From the NCBI GenBank assembly GCA_038049695.1, contig CP142452.1, forward strand, positions 33,530,501 through 33,594,500: 64,000 bases of DNA. The letters run 5' to 3'. Source of the DNA: Cinnamomum chago. Its lineage: Eukaryota > Streptophyta > Magnoliopsida > Laurales > Lauraceae. Below, piece by piece: positions 1 through 11,677 of this stretch. Numbering within the stretch: the stretch's first letter is position 1; each line of letters begins with the position of its first letter. A program made the position numbers and the translations under genes. A model generated the notes under the pieces. It saw only the letters and a list, made by a program, of their open reading frames with translations, had not been told where the DNA came from and ran no database searches.

Positions 1-1480
1 GGGGTCTAACAGGCTGCATCCATGGATGGCTTGAAATCTTCGGAATCCTGTGGCAAGTCAGCTGACAATAAAACAATCAACTTGTTAGCAAATGACAGCA
101 CAGACAAAAAAAGGAAAATACAAAGAAGTCATACCTGGTGAAGATTCTGGAATCACTCCAGAATCCCTCGGTTCTTCTTCAGATGTCGCAATCGGATCCG
201 TCACTGCTTCATCAACCGGAACCTCAGGCATCACCAAATCATCATCTCCCACTAAAAAGGGAGAGAAAGAAAACAAAAAACAAGAAAAAACTCAGCGAAA
301 AGAAACGGAAAGAGAAAGAGGAAGAATCATACCTTCACTAACGATCTCTTCCTCTCATCTCATCACGGTTGAGGGAGTCACACTCTTCCAAGTTTCTCTC
401 CACAAACTGGACCTTCTCCCAAGCCTGCTGTACAGCCACATTAGGAGACCTGGTAGACCGACAAGGTGTATCAGTAACAAGCTCTTTGCCCTTGTTCGTT
501 TTGGAGGAACTACCTGCAAAGGATGAAAAAGGAAAAATCAATCATCAAAGTGACAGAATTTTGCTAAAAAAAACAAGAAAATTCTAGCAAAATTTTGGCA
601 TGATTCCGGGAAAATTCCGAAGAAAATGGAAACATCCTGAAGAAGATAGGGAGTTTGAAGATGAGCTCAACACCGTTGCAAGCTCAATGAAGCACCCTCA
701 AAGAAGGTTTGAACTCAAACATTGCTGCGAGATCAAACCAATCTCATCAAATCTCCGCAAGCTTGAAGAAGGGCTCAACATCGCTGCGAGCTCCAAACTT
801 CGAAACTTGCAAAGCTCCTCAAAATCCAGCAAGGTCAGGAAAGGGCTCAACATTGTTGCGAGCTCCAAATCCTAAAACCTGCAAAAGATTTCCAAGTATG
901 CATCATCATGCTCCTAATCAATTTACCAAAAAGCATGCATCCAAAAAAATCATCATGCATTAGATGCTAGGAAAACTTTAACCAAAGTTTGATCAATTCC
1001 AACCCAACTCTGTCAAAACCAATCAAACTTTGTCAAAGTCAAAATTCATGTTGACTTGACCTAGAGATTCTAGCCTTTTATCTTGATGCATAAAAATAAA
1101 AATAGAAAAAGAGAAAGAAAGAAATATGCTTGAACATCTTGGAATGCATAAACCTCATTATCTTGGTGAGCAAAAAAGAGAGAAGCAAAAATAAAAAAAA
1201 TAGAGAAAAAAAATTTGGCCAGCAGGCCGTGGCCCACTGCCACGTGGCAGTACGGCCAGGTCCGTACAGACCTGTCCGTACAGCCAAAGGAAAATAAAAT
1301 AAAATAAACGCAAAAAAAAGAGGCAACACGTGAGAAAAAAAAGAAGAAGAAAAAAAGAGAGAAAACACGTGAAAAAAGAAAGAAAGAAAAAGGGAGAAAG
1401 AAAAGAAAAGAAAAGAAAATGAAAGAATTCTACTTCTACATAGATTTTCTTGTGAAGGAAGAAAACTTACTTAAAGCCAT
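1..1480 (-). pseudogene. Antisense ORF of Tat element 0, exon-intron structure, interrupted
   Basis: Proposed structure on the minus strand: start codon at 1480-1478 with a ten-base coding exon (1471-1480), then exons 333-513, 135-251 and 1-61. The introns 514-1470, 252-332 and 62-134 each begin GT and end AG, the last two after pyrimidine-rich tracts. Exons 135-251 and 1-61 match the aORF at 21850-22100 (acidic stretch with TDP, SEEEP and PESSP motifs), and the flanking introns are at equivalent places. The 333-513 exon has no counterpart in the other copy, so the 5' exons differ between copies. A frame break near 340 and a stop near position 8 make it non-functional. Function unknown: the acidic C-terminal half has no domain I recognise. 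Confidence 0.6.
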
Positions 1481-1605
1481 TGATGGAGAAGAAGAAGAAA
1501 AGCTTGAAGATCTTTGAAGAAGAAGAAGAATTCTTGATCTTGGAGCACTCTTGAAGACTCTTGCAAAGAAAGAAAGCAATGAAGCAAAGATCCAATCTCC
1601 CCTTG
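541..1605. other. Non-coding 3' region of element 0 (antisense intron and leader)
   Basis: No coding potential. 667-870 holds four degenerate copies of a unit containing GCTCAAC, an ATTGCTGCGAG-like core and AGCTCC; related words occur at 33200-33630 beside the other Tat copy. 1217-1285 is a GC-rich patch of palindromes, including GCCACGTGGC and two copies of GTCCGTACAG. 1290-1435 is purine-rich low-complexity DNA (pyrimidine-rich on the antisense transcript). Confidence 0.55.
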
Positions 1606-1613
1606 CTTTTATA
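1606..1613 (-). promoter_or_regulatory. TATA box upstream of the antisense first exon
   Basis: On the minus strand TATAAAAG is followed by a CTT-rich leader and, 126 bases on, by the ATG at 1480. The order TATA, pyrimidine-rich leader, ATG, GTAAGT donor is what a plant Pol II gene start looks like. It would drive transcription antisense to the retroelement genome. Transcription itself is not shown by sequence. Confidence 0.5.
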
Positions 1614-2692
1614 GAAGAGAGCAAATCAAAAGAGGAAACAAGGAGAAAAGAAAGGAGGTAAGTGCTAAAAATTAGCAACCTTCCCAAAAGAAAGGAGATT
1701 TGAGATACTCTCTTCCAAAGAGAAGATTCTTTGAGAAATTTTCTCCAAAAAGAAAGGGAATGAGAAATATTCTCTCCCAAAAAGAGATACTTTTAGAAAA
1801 TCTCTCCCAAAAGAAAGGAAACTTGAGAGATTCTCTCCAAGTAAGGATATTTTTAGATATTCTCTATCCAAAGGGATATTTTTAGATATTCATTACAAAA
1901 TGACACCATGTGAGATCTAAGCCATCTTTAAAGCTTAAGGTCCCATGGGCTAGCCCACATGAGTCAAGTTTGACCACCTAGGCACTAAAAAGGGCTTCTT
2001 ATAAAAAAATCTCCTCTACCAAGAGCATACAAAATGGTTCCATGCCTCTCTTAAGTCGATTGAACCATCCAAAAAAAAAAAAAAACAGAGAGAAAGCCTC
2101 ATGAGTTTCCAAAAAACCAAATCATCCCACCTCATATACCAAATTAAGCCAAAATCTTGAAATTGAAAACCCGCAAAAAACCAAACTCTGGTCCCCTAAC
2201 TTGCCACATAAAGCTTGTTAGGTCACAAGGCCAAAACCAAAAAAATTCTGACCCCCTGGCTCGCCACATACAACTTGTTAGGTCACAAGGTGAAAACCAA
2301 ATCTGACCCCCCAATTTGCCACATACAGCTTGTTGGGTCACACGGTCAAAATAAAAAATCAAACCCCGACCCCCTAACCTGCCACATACAGCTTGTTAGG
2401 TCACAAGGTCAAAAACCAAGAAATCCTTCTTGATCGCCTAATGCGCCACATAAAGCCCTTAGGTTCACAAGGTCAAAACGAAAACCCAAAATCCAAATCC
2501 AACTCCCTCGTGTCATTTTCAAAATTTTGCCTTGAGATGGTACGTGATCCCCCTCACTACCATAAAATCCCCTTGGAAACTCAAAAGGCTATTAAAAAAA
2601 AATGCTCAAAGACTCTTGGTCAAATCAAAAGCTTTCCTTCAAGTTTCTCATCGAGGCACATCGACTCCAAAAGCTACCGGTCGCTGTACCTC
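1614..2692 (+). repeat. 3' untranslated repeats of element 0
   Basis: 1690-1885 has several copies of a 30-40 base word around GAGATACTCTC / CTCTCCCAAAA. 2190-2490 is a cleaner tandem array of five units of 56-66 bases; each contains a GCCACATA..GCTTGTTAGGTCACA core, starting near 2213, 2275, 2331, 2391 and 2455. The array lies between the antisense TATA box and the polypurine tract. Tandem repeats in this part of Tat/Ogre-like elements are a known feature of the group. Confidence 0.7.
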
Positions 2693-2703
2693 GAGGGGAC
2701 ATT
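2693..2703 (+). other. Polypurine tract of element 0
   Basis: GAGGGGACATT lies directly before the LTR start TGTTGAC. A polypurine tract immediately 5' of an LTR marks the 3' LTR of a plus-strand element. Confidence 0.6.
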
Positions 2704-5066
2704 TGTTGACACCAAAAATGTCACTTTGCCTCTTCAACATCAAGAAGCCGCATGAAGCCGCATCCTACTACAAACGGGCAATGCTACTTCAAGCATCAGA
2801 TCTTGTCAGAATCAAACAAAAATTTCAAGATCCTTCAAGAAAGCCAAAAGAGGAGTTCACATGAAGTTTCAGGCCATTCCGACATCATTTGGCCTAACTT
2901 CACTCCTCCGGCAGCCAAATAGGCGCTTCTGGCGGCGGCGGTGTCAAAGACATCAAAACTTCGATCTGAGCCTACAGATGGTCTCAAAATACCTCCAAAA
3001 GGCTCAACGTCAAATTTCAGGTCATTCCGGCGACGTTTGACCCGACTTCGACACCCCGAAAGAAAATCAAGCCCCTCGGCGGCGAGAACCACCGGGACCA
3101 TTACTCATCAAACAGAGCACATGGACGGCTTCAACATGCTTCAAAAGGTCCGCACGTCAAATTTCAGGTCATTCCAACAAAGTTTGACCCGACTTTAACG
3201 CTCCGAAAGAAAATCGAGGCTACCGGCGACGGAGCACCCTGAGACCATGACATCCAAATCAGAGCTAATGGGTCATCTTAAAATGACTCCAACAGGCTCC
3301 CCATCAAATTTCATGTCAATCGGACATCGGTTGACCGCACATCAAAGCGAGACATCTTCCTCGAGGTCAAATCAAGCCTAGCAGCGACGGGGCCCCAAAC
3401 GGCTTCAAAACTCAAACCAAAGCCCATGGTTGATCCTATTTACTGCTCAGGAGCCTTCACCTCAAATTTCAGGTCATTCCGACATCATTTGACCTAGTTT
3501 CGACTCTTGATGAAAAATCGACCACAAAGTCTTCGGCTTTTTCATAAAATAGGAAACTTTGTGCTCCAATTTGCACGGCTTCTTGTTAGGGTTTTCTTCA
3601 GGAGAATCAAGCCAAAAAATGAGGAAAAATGTCAAGAAAAATATAGGAGAAAAAAAGAAACAAAAGGCTCGAAAAATGGTTGACGAAACGGCGACCAAAG
3701 GGGAAAATTCCCCCATGGTCGCCGGCGACCCTGGAAGTCCGGGTCGCTGGATTTCCGCCGGAGGGCCCGTTTTCCGATCTTTTTCACGTTTCAGGAGTTC
3801 CAGTCCCTGTGATTTTCTGAAAATCTGATTTTTGATGCTCGGAAACGGCTGATCTTCGTCAACATCACGGATCTGCCGTCAAAAGCATGGGATCATCATT
3901 GATCGCTCCGAGATCGCCAACCGGCTGACCAAGAAAGTACACTTTATGTCCGATCGATCGAGAAATCAACAAGACGGATGGTACCGGCCCGCTGTTAGCA
4001 ATCTATGTCTGAAGTTGCATGATCATCCGACATCCATCAACATGAAGATCCATCGTCGATCATCGCAAGAAGAATTCGACTCTTCAAATCCCCGGCGACC
4101 ACTTAATGTTGTTAATTAACCCAATTAAATGCGGTCATTCACTCATTATTTTGGACGGCCTAATCAGAAGCAAGGAAATGGGAGTTACAAGTCAAAGCCA
4201 TCATGGCATTAAAGCCATGAAACTCCTCTCATCATGGAGATTAAAGGCAATTAAAAGCCCATCATTCTCCATCGGCCAATCAGATTCAAGGAAAAAAGAG
4301 TTACAAAATCAATAAATAAAAACTTGTAACTCCTCCCATCATGAAGCTTTAAAACCATCAAAGCTCATAAACCCTCCTAAATGGCTACCAAAAGCCTATA
4401 AATAGAATAGCATTCTAAGAAGAACGGGTAAGAAAAATCGAAGAAAAATCGGCCAGAAAGATCGTCCAGAATTTCCAAAAGCTCTAAAGAAACTCTGCTG
4501 CAACAAACACCACAAGGTGATTGAAGTACCTTGGGGGGCACTCCCCCCAAGGCAAAGCTCCCTCTTCTCCTATTCAACATGGCCTAGACGAGGCTTTTCA
4601 GCCTGTCTCTTCATTTTTTTTATTGGATATAGGACCTTCCTTTGGTCCTTATCCTCTAAAAGACCGAAGTCCAAGCCAAGTCAAAGAATCAAAGCATCAA
4701 GTGTTCTCATCTGAAGGATGATGGCGAAGTCCATACTTGACTTGCGACCGTCGATCTGAACGTGTCCCCGCAATTTCCTGAGAAGTCAGATTCCTTTTCT
4801 TACCTTTCTGTTGTATTTTGTATTTTCTTTAAGAGACAAAAAAATCACATTTCTCGTCTTTCTTCATTGATGAGATTTGTAAATCGCCTTTCACGGCACA
4901 AAATCGCCTTTCACTGCAAACAAAATGAAATCGCCTCTCACGTCATTTTAAAAATTGTCTCTTTCTTAAAATATATGTGCAATGGAAAGTTAGAAAAAGG
5001 ATTGATTTCCTTTCTACTTGTGAAGGTCGATCTCCGGATCACCATTTCTAAATTCCAAGTAGAACA
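2704..5066 (+). repeat. LTR of Tat element 0
   Basis: Starts TGTTGACACC and probably ends AGAACA (end inferred). The first 1.67 kb aligns in reverse with 35702-33851. It contains five units of a tandem repeat spaced 147-158 bases, marked by TCAAATTTCAGGTCATTCC-like words at about 2863, 3010, 3157, 3304 and 3462. A TATA box lies at 4397-4404. The weak ORFs in the LTR are not conserved proteins. Confidence 0.75.
4397..4404 (+). promoter_or_regulatory. TATA box of the Tat LTR
   Basis: TATAAATA in the context CCTATAAATAGAATAG, two thirds into the LTR, which fits the U3/R boundary of a plant LTR promoter. The corresponding segment is missing from the LTR of element 2. Confidence 0.6.
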
Positions 5067-5650
5067 GAAAATCTGGCATACCCGTACAAAAAATGTTGGT
5101 ACCTGCCTTTCTCCCCTTTTTTCCCTCCATTCGGCCCTCTCGGTGACCCCGGGGACGGATGGGAGAGGAAAGGAAGGAAATCGGGTCCATCAAGCGCTCC
5201 TCCACCGGAGCACCCCCAACAGAGTGCTGCCCTGCTGGAGACTCCCCCGCGGAGCAAAAGTTCAAGCAGCAGCCGGACCTCGTCATTTCCTCCACCAGGT
5301 GGATCGCAACAGCAATAATGATGAAGATCCGTCCATTGCCGATACCAAGGCCCGCAACCACGGCCCTTGCATCTTTCAAGCAAGCTCCGATGCCAAGCAG
5401 TAAGCTTCAAGGGGACCTCGTTCAGTTCCCCATAGTCATTGTGAAAGCACTAGTGGATAGGGCGACCAAGAAAAAGGTCGAGTTCGAGCACACAAGACTT
5501 TCAACCTCTGGCGGAACCCTTCCCCCAGAAAAGAAACGGCGATCACGGAAACAGTTCCTTGACTAGCCATGCAATCTTCATCCTCAAGTCCCGGTTCGGC
5601 GATAGCGTCTTCCACAGCTCGGACAACTCCAATCGCTACAGCTTCGGCAA
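5067..5650 (+). other. Leader-like sequence after the Tat LTR
   Basis: TGGCATACCCG at 5074-5084 sits seven bases after the inferred LTR end and resembles the TGGC-starting primer sites of Tat elements, but the tRNA cannot be assigned. 5150-5570 is GC-richer and has an open frame of about 135 codons with no recognisable domain. It may be a decayed 5' leader or gag start of another element; I cannot prove this. Confidence 0.35.
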
Positions 5651-5653
5651 TGG

Positions 5654-6400
5654 CCTCGGCAATATCACCAGCCACGACTTGGGTAGAAGCACAGCCCAAC
5701 AGGAGTTTCAACTACGGCCTCGGTGATGACACCAGCCACAGTTCAGCTCCAGCAGCGGCCTCGGTGACATCACAAGCTGCTGCTCAGACAATCTCGATCT
5801 TGACAACTCCGGCAACGACCTCGGTGATAGCACCAGCCACAGCTCGAACATTTCCAAAGTTCATAGCTTCCGCTACTGCCTCGGTGGCAGCACTAGCCTC
5901 AGCCCAACTTCTTCAAACTTAAAACAAAGCTTCAGCAATGGCCTTGGTGAAAGCACCAGACTAGTTATACAGCTTCAGCATCGGGCCTCAGTGACAACAC
6001 CAACCCCGACTTATAAAGCCCCGGCAATGGCCTCGGTGATAGCACCAGCCATGACCCGGATAATTTCACTTACAACAATAACTCTGATCCTTGCCAAGTT
6101 ATGGAACTCGGCAAAGGTCTCACCTCGGTGACAACACCAGCATAGAAGAGACCACAGCTCGGTTACAAAACCAACTACAAAGCGCCGCAGTTATGGAACT
6201 CGACAAAGGTCTCAACTCGGTGATAGCACCAGCGCAGAAGAGACCACAGCTCGGTTACAGAACCAGTTGCATAATGCCGTAGTTATGGAACTCAGCAAAG
6301 GTCTCAGCTCGGTGATTGCACCAGCATAGAAGAGACCTCAGCTCGATTACAGAACCAGCTGCATAGTGCCAAAGTTATGTAACTCGACCAAAATCTCGGC
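5654..6400 (+). repeat. Satellite-like array with CTCGGTGATAGCACCAGCC core
   Basis: The core recurs at about 5654, 5718, 5759, 5819, 5879, 5942, 5986, 6031, 6123, 6215 and 6307. Spacing is irregular (41-64 bases) in the first part and then a regular 92 bases from 6031 onward. Decayed related words (GTTATGGAACTCG, CGGTTAC.GAACCAGC) continue to about 6780. Open frames here are by-products of the repeat. Confidence 0.75.
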
Positions 6401-6911
6401 TCGATTACAGAACTTGCCAACCTGGTCACGAGACCAAGCGAAGTAACACGCCAAGTTATGGAACTCGACGGCTATTCTAGTTCGGTTATGGAACCAGCTA
6501 TGCCGTTGAAGGACCTGATCGCTTCCTATGAGAATCTAGTTCGGTTGCGGAACCAGCTATGAGTTTTCTACCTCCAAAGGTGCAGGTACTTCTCAAAGTT
6601 ATTTAATCTTCAGCGCAATTAGAATTCTAGTTGTTGAATCGAGTTCGACTAGCCTAAGTTACTTCTGGTTAAGAAACCAAAGTTATTCTTGCCCAATAGT
6701 CACTCAGTTCCGGTTACTGAATAGAACTCAACTACTTGATCCAAAATCGGGCGTTCGTGCTAAGAGCCCAGTTATGGAACGAAAGTCAAGCACACACATT
6801 GTTATCAGAGCAAAAGAGAGGGCAAGTATGGATGTAAAAATTCTCTTCATTTATGAAAGAATCATTACAAAGTCAATTCTTTACATAGAAAAAGAAAAAA
6901 ACAAAAAAGCT

Positions 6912-7202
6912 TCAGGATTCAGTAGCCTCGACGTTGACGTCAAAAGGCTCAGTCCTGGTGACTTGGGGAGCATCCTCAGGCGGAGTTGGAGCAGATTTCG
7001 CAACAGCCTCTACAGTGGGGGCAGAACTCGACTCAGGCTCGGGGCGAGTGAACTTTGGCAAGTCCTGATAGACAGGATGATCATCTGGGATCCCTACCTT
7101 CTTCAGCGTAGTTCGGCACCCGAGCTCGAACAGCGTCGAGTTGATATCCTCGACTTGGGCCTCATATACTTTTTGTAGCTCGAACAAAAAATACACTTTC
7201 AT
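6912..7202 (-). pseudogene. 3' coding remnant, possibly the end of another Tat antisense ORF
   Basis: An open minus-strand frame of 96 codons ends in TGA and is followed by a T-rich stretch. The protein has a charged helical start, a conserved-looking block around ELGCRTTLKKVGIPDDHPVY and a Pro/Ala/Glu-rich tail. It is cut at its 5' side near 7202. I cannot name the domain. Its place beside a satellite-like array and antisense to a Tat LTR matches the layout at 23165-24300, so an antisense-ORF C-terminus is the best guess. Confidence 0.35.
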
Positions 7203-7405
7203 AGCATTATTTTATGAGGTTTCAAAGATAAAAGAACTCAAAACACTATTTTTAGCATAAAAATAATAAATTTCCTCCCCATCATGCTTTGCTCATATCT
7301 TTCCATTATAGATAGTCATTTGTATGCATTTATATGAGTTCCAATGGCCTCCATACAAAATATGTTAAAAAAATACTCTCAATTATGTTAATTTCTCTTT
7401 ATATG
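7203..7405. other. AT-rich stretch, nothing recognised
   Basis: Boundary zone between the antisense coding remnant and the Athila LTR. No coding potential or repeat is visible. Confidence 0.4.
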
Positions 7406-9092
7406 TGTTAATTGAAGATTAATTTGAAGATTAACGTTGAGATTCAAGAGTTAAAGAGAGTAAGGATAAGTTTGGAAGACAATTGGATGAAGAAATGACA
7501 AAGATAGACCAACAATAAGAAGAAAAATGAAAGACCTGAGTTGGTATTTTGACCATATCTTTTCACTCGGATGTCCGATTGAGGTGATCTCAGAAGCATT
7601 GGAAAGCTTGTTCTAAGATCTACAAATCATATCTCACAACATTTTTTCCAATTCGGATGTTTCGGGGGTCAAAATCGCACATCAATCTGGAGACTGTTTT
7701 CTAACACGAGAATTACATTCATATGTTCATATTTCCATTCTTGTGAAGTCCCACATTGGAAAGAAACCAAAAAGAGCAATGCAAATGTCTCTATATAAGG
7801 AAGGGAGCTCTAGGCATTAGAGACAAGCAAGGAGAGCCTCATCCTCTTTACTTAAGCTATTCATGTAAATTAAGAGCAATTATAGAGAGAAAGTGAGGAA
7901 AGCTTTGTAAAATTTGAAGATTTGTAATGAAAGCTTTGTCTTCTCCAATGGGTGGCTAATCCTTTTGATTAAATCTTCTAAATGAAGCTAAGTTGATCCT
8001 ATTCCTTTTGCTTATGCTCTTTATTTTAATTCCCTTGTTTATGTGCTTAATATGTTAGAATAGATTTGTCTTCATTGCATTGTGCAACCTTTCATGCTTA
8101 TTTTTTTATCTTAGCATTCTTTTTACTATCTATGCTTAGGTTTGATAAATCATGCTTAGGAGTAAATATCTTTTGATGGTTTATGCTTACTTTTGATAGA
8201 TAGTTATTAGGAATCTTTTCTTTTATGAAGGGAATAAAATCTTGGCTATTAGATTGTTAATTTCTATCTTAGAGCTTTAAAGTTATATTTTCCAAATCTA
8301 AGCATTGATTTGTCATTAGATTTGAGTGTTTCTTAGGGAAAAGAGAAGAGCATTAGTGTTGGATTAGTGTCACTTAGTGGATTTTAGATGGTTCAATGTA
8401 TCCACTAGTATTGTTTGTTTCTTATTTTACTTACTTTAGCTTGATTGTATTCACATTCCCACACACTTATTCTTTTGTTTTAATTCTCACACTCCATTTC
8501 TCTATCCACACCATCATATCCATTAGCTTATTTGTTCATACCTTCTATGTGTTTGTTTTTATTCCTCCGATTTTACACTTTTAGCACATTTCTTTTATCG
8601 CCATCCACTCATTTTCTATCTTGTTCTCCTTGTGAGTTAATTTTCATGGATGCTTTTAGTTTATTTCTATCTTTATCTTTCACTTATTTTTCACACACTT
8701 AGTCATTTGATCTATCCAACATTGTTCATTTGTTCTTGTTATTAACCTTGTTATTTTTCTTTTGTCATTAACTTTGTTAATTACTAACTTATTACTAACC
8801 TTGTTCTTCTTTGAGTTCTTCTATTTCTACTTACATCTCTTTGTTATCTAGTTTCTTGTTTTCTTTTAGTTTGCATTTTTTTTATTATTTTATTATTTTC
8901 CTTGTTATTATCTTGTTTCTTGTTTCTTGTTTTTGTTATCTCCATTTGCATTTGTTAGCTATATTTGAGTTGATACTCCTTTTCATTATTCATTGTTATT
9001 TCTCTTGTAACGATCATCGTCGGAACGATATTCGGACTTTCATGGTCTATATTACTTGAGACAATCGTATACTTGCGAGAAATCGCAATACA
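7406..9092 (+). repeat. 5' LTR of the Athila element
   Basis: The 3' end (AATACA at 9092) is fixed by the primer site six bases later. The 5' end is a guess: TGTTAATTGAAG at 7406 is the most plausible TG start. A TATA box (TATATAAG) lies at 7792-7799. The 8390-9000 part is pyrimidine-rich on the plus strand and produces spurious hydrophobic reading frames. Confidence 0.6.
7792..7799 (+). promoter_or_regulatory. TATA box of the Athila LTR
   Basis: TATATAAG in the context GTCTCTATATAAGGAAGG. The LTR continues about 1.3 kb downstream, giving a long R/U5 as expected for Athila. Confidence 0.6.
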
Positions 9093-9098
9093 AGTTTT

Positions 9099-9116
9099 TG
9101 GCGCCGTTGCCGGGGA
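9099..9116 (+). other. Primer-binding site, Athila type
   Basis: TGGCGCCGTTGCCGGGGA, starting with the obligatory TGG and separated by six bases from the LTR end. This sequence is the well-known Athila-lineage primer site, generally attributed to tRNA-Asp. Confidence 0.85.
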
Positions 9117-10254
9117 TCGGCGTACATAGGAATCCTTGATTTTCAGGATTTTCAACTCTCATATAGCTTAGTTGCATTTTTATTCTTTCTTTTAGTTTTC
9201 ATTGCGGATTCTATACATTTTCTTTGTTTGTATTTTCAAAGATTCTGCGGTTGGAGCAAGGAAAGAAGAAAAGAGCAACCGAAGAACTCTAACTTAGGAA
9301 TTTAAATTGCTTTCTTAGAGAATCTTGTATTAGGATTCATTTCAAGTTTGTAATAAAAAAAATTTTAAGTTCATTAAAGTTTTCAAAGCATTGTAATAAT
9401 TAAGGAAGGAGGACGGTTGGACAATACCGTCGCGGCCCCCCAAGTTCGTACACCAAAATTGGTCTGTGGCTTAGGTCGACTTCAACCGATCTTCCCCCAA
9501 TTTAATTTGGGAGGTGCGTATTTCGATACACCCACGCATCCCCTGTTAGTGGGTCAATTTTGTTGGTTGTTTGATTATTTAATTGCTTTGTAGTGCTTAA
9601 TCATTTTAAAATACACAAAGTAATTTGGAAAGGACACACTTAGTAAGGGCAATCATACCCCCAACAAGATAAGGATTGGATTTCATCACCATTTCCTTGC
9701 CCATAGGAACTCATTTTCCCCACTACTTAAGAATCCTTAACCTTTAATAAAATTTGAGTAGAAACGTGACCATAGGACACGAGCTCATTAGGAGAAGACC
9801 ATCGAAGGTTGTACCATTTGCGCTCCTTGACGGAAATCGGTGCCTAGAATAGCCTTGTCCCTTTAAGGGAGACAGTTCATCTGTTCTAGGAGTTTGGTAT
9901 TTAAGCGGATCCTTTGCCACGCGCATCGTGATCCCACCAATCCCCTGGGGGCTTGCCTGGCCGATTACGTTTCATAGGACCGGATTGGAGGCCTAGGTGT
10001 GAAAGTCCTTGGGATCCTAACCCTAGAGGGGGGGGGTGAATAGGGTGTGCTACAAATATGACCAATTTAGACAAATTTTAATTTCTTAACAAAAACTAGT
10101 CACATGTGATGATTAAACATACAATATGCGGAAGCTCAAATAAACAATCACCACAAAAGCATGCACCACAACACCAATGTTTATAGTGGTTCGGCCTCAA
10201 TGCCTACATCCACTACCGGCTTGTGAATCCATCACCCCACCGGATTTCCACTAT

Positions 10255-10405
10255 TTATGCTTTTTACTAGGCTAAGCAATAACCCTTACAATATGTTTTT
10301 CAAGGCTAAGCAATAACCTTTACATTGATGTTTTTCAAGGCTTAACATCAACCTATCCATTATGCTTTTATAGGCTAAGCAATAACCTCTTCAACCACAA
10401 GGTTG
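10255..10405 (-). repeat. Tandem GGCTAAGCAATAACC repeats in LTR A
   Basis: Four or five degenerate units of 35-50 bases, each with GGCTAAGCAATAACC or GGCTTAACATCAACC. The same array occurs in copies B (about 40222-40352) and C (about 52192-52326 and 57403-57537). Confidence 0.7.
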
Positions 10406-11677
10406 GTTATCTCTCTAATTTAGTGTCTATAAAACACTTGATGGAGATTCAATTTAAGCTCATTACAATGCCTCTTAAATAGGCGGATATGGAAGTGAAA
10501 AACTAATACACACTCACACTATGGATGCAAAGATGAAAGTACATGAAGTGTGTGTGTGTGGTCCTCAATCATTTTGAAAATGAAAGCTCATAAATGTATG
10601 CCTAAGGCTTTTGAAAGTTTTAGCTCAAAAACATTTATGATTGAGGAAGTAATGCAATCACATGTTTAAAAGTAACAACTTGTTAATGATATCAAAGTTA
10701 CACAAGTTGTATGAAATGGATTAGCTCTAAACATGTGATGCATAGGGATGTCAATCAAATCACCAATGAAGCTCAAAACATAAAAATAGATTTGATTGAA
10801 AAGAGGGGACAAATCATATGTAATTATAAATACAACTTGAAAATGATTTACCTATCAAAGTGATGCAAGTTGTGAAACTTTAAAACAATAATACACATAT
10901 GATTTGTAATGATGTTGAATCCAAAACATAAGATACATTTGAAAGAGATTTTCTTATGATGGAAAAACAACACACAAAGATTCAATCAAGTATATGAATC
11001 ATGTTACATCTAATTTCAAAGATGTTTCCATTAACATGATCTACTTAGATTTACCAAAGATTAAGTACTACTTGTATTGAATCAAATGGTGATGCATCCA
11101 AAATAATAGATCTATTCAAAGTATAAGACATGCTAAGGATACAACACATCATAGGTTAACATGCTACTAAGATTTATCAAAGATAAAACAAAACATGAAA
11201 ACATATGATTTGTAAAGAAGTTGAATCCAAAACATAAGTTAGTTTTGAAAGAGATGTTCTTATGATGGAAAACAACAACCAAAGATTCAACAAAGTATAT
11301 GGATCATGTTACATGTGATTTCAAAGATTTTTCAATTAACATGATCTACTTGGATTTACCAAAGTTAAGTACTACTTGGATTGAATCATATGGTGTTGTA
11401 TCCAAAACAATAAATCAACTCAAAACATAACACATGTTAAGGACACAACACAAACATAGTTTAACATGCTAGAAATGATTTACCAAAAATAAAACAAAAG
11501 CATGAAAACATATGATTAAGGAAGGAAGAGCCTACTTGGTGGTTTAACTTCATTAATCCAAGCTTTAGCTTTCCTAATCATCCCCTTCATCCCTTGGTTC
11601 TTTTCCCTTTTGATATGCCTCAATACCTCTCAAGGAGGGGCTTAAAATTCCCAACTTTTGGCAAGGGAAAGAACTCA

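Larger units (their letters stand above)
1..5066 (+). mobile_element. 3' end of a Tat-lineage Ty3/gypsy element (element 0)
   Basis: The order from left to right is an antisense ORF on the minus strand, a repeat-rich non-coding stretch, a polypurine tract and an LTR starting TGTTGACACC. The LTR is recognised because 2704 to about 4376 reappears in reverse orientation at 33851-35702, next to a Tat gag-pol on the minus strand. The antisense ORF matches the one at 19980-23165, which lies downstream of the same pol. Sense gag-pol of this copy would lie left of the window. Inference: this is the 3' half of one element. A primer-site-like sequence just after the LTR means the LTR could also be shared with a second element in tandem. 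Confidence 0.8.

Noticed and set aside
4762-5403. Plus-strand frame of 213 codons
   Set aside because: It crosses the inferred LTR end and has no recognisable domain; chance frame.
8396-9059. Hydrophobic frames that look like membrane proteins
   Set aside because: Pyrimidine-rich LTR sequence gives Phe/Leu/Ser-rich translations by composition.
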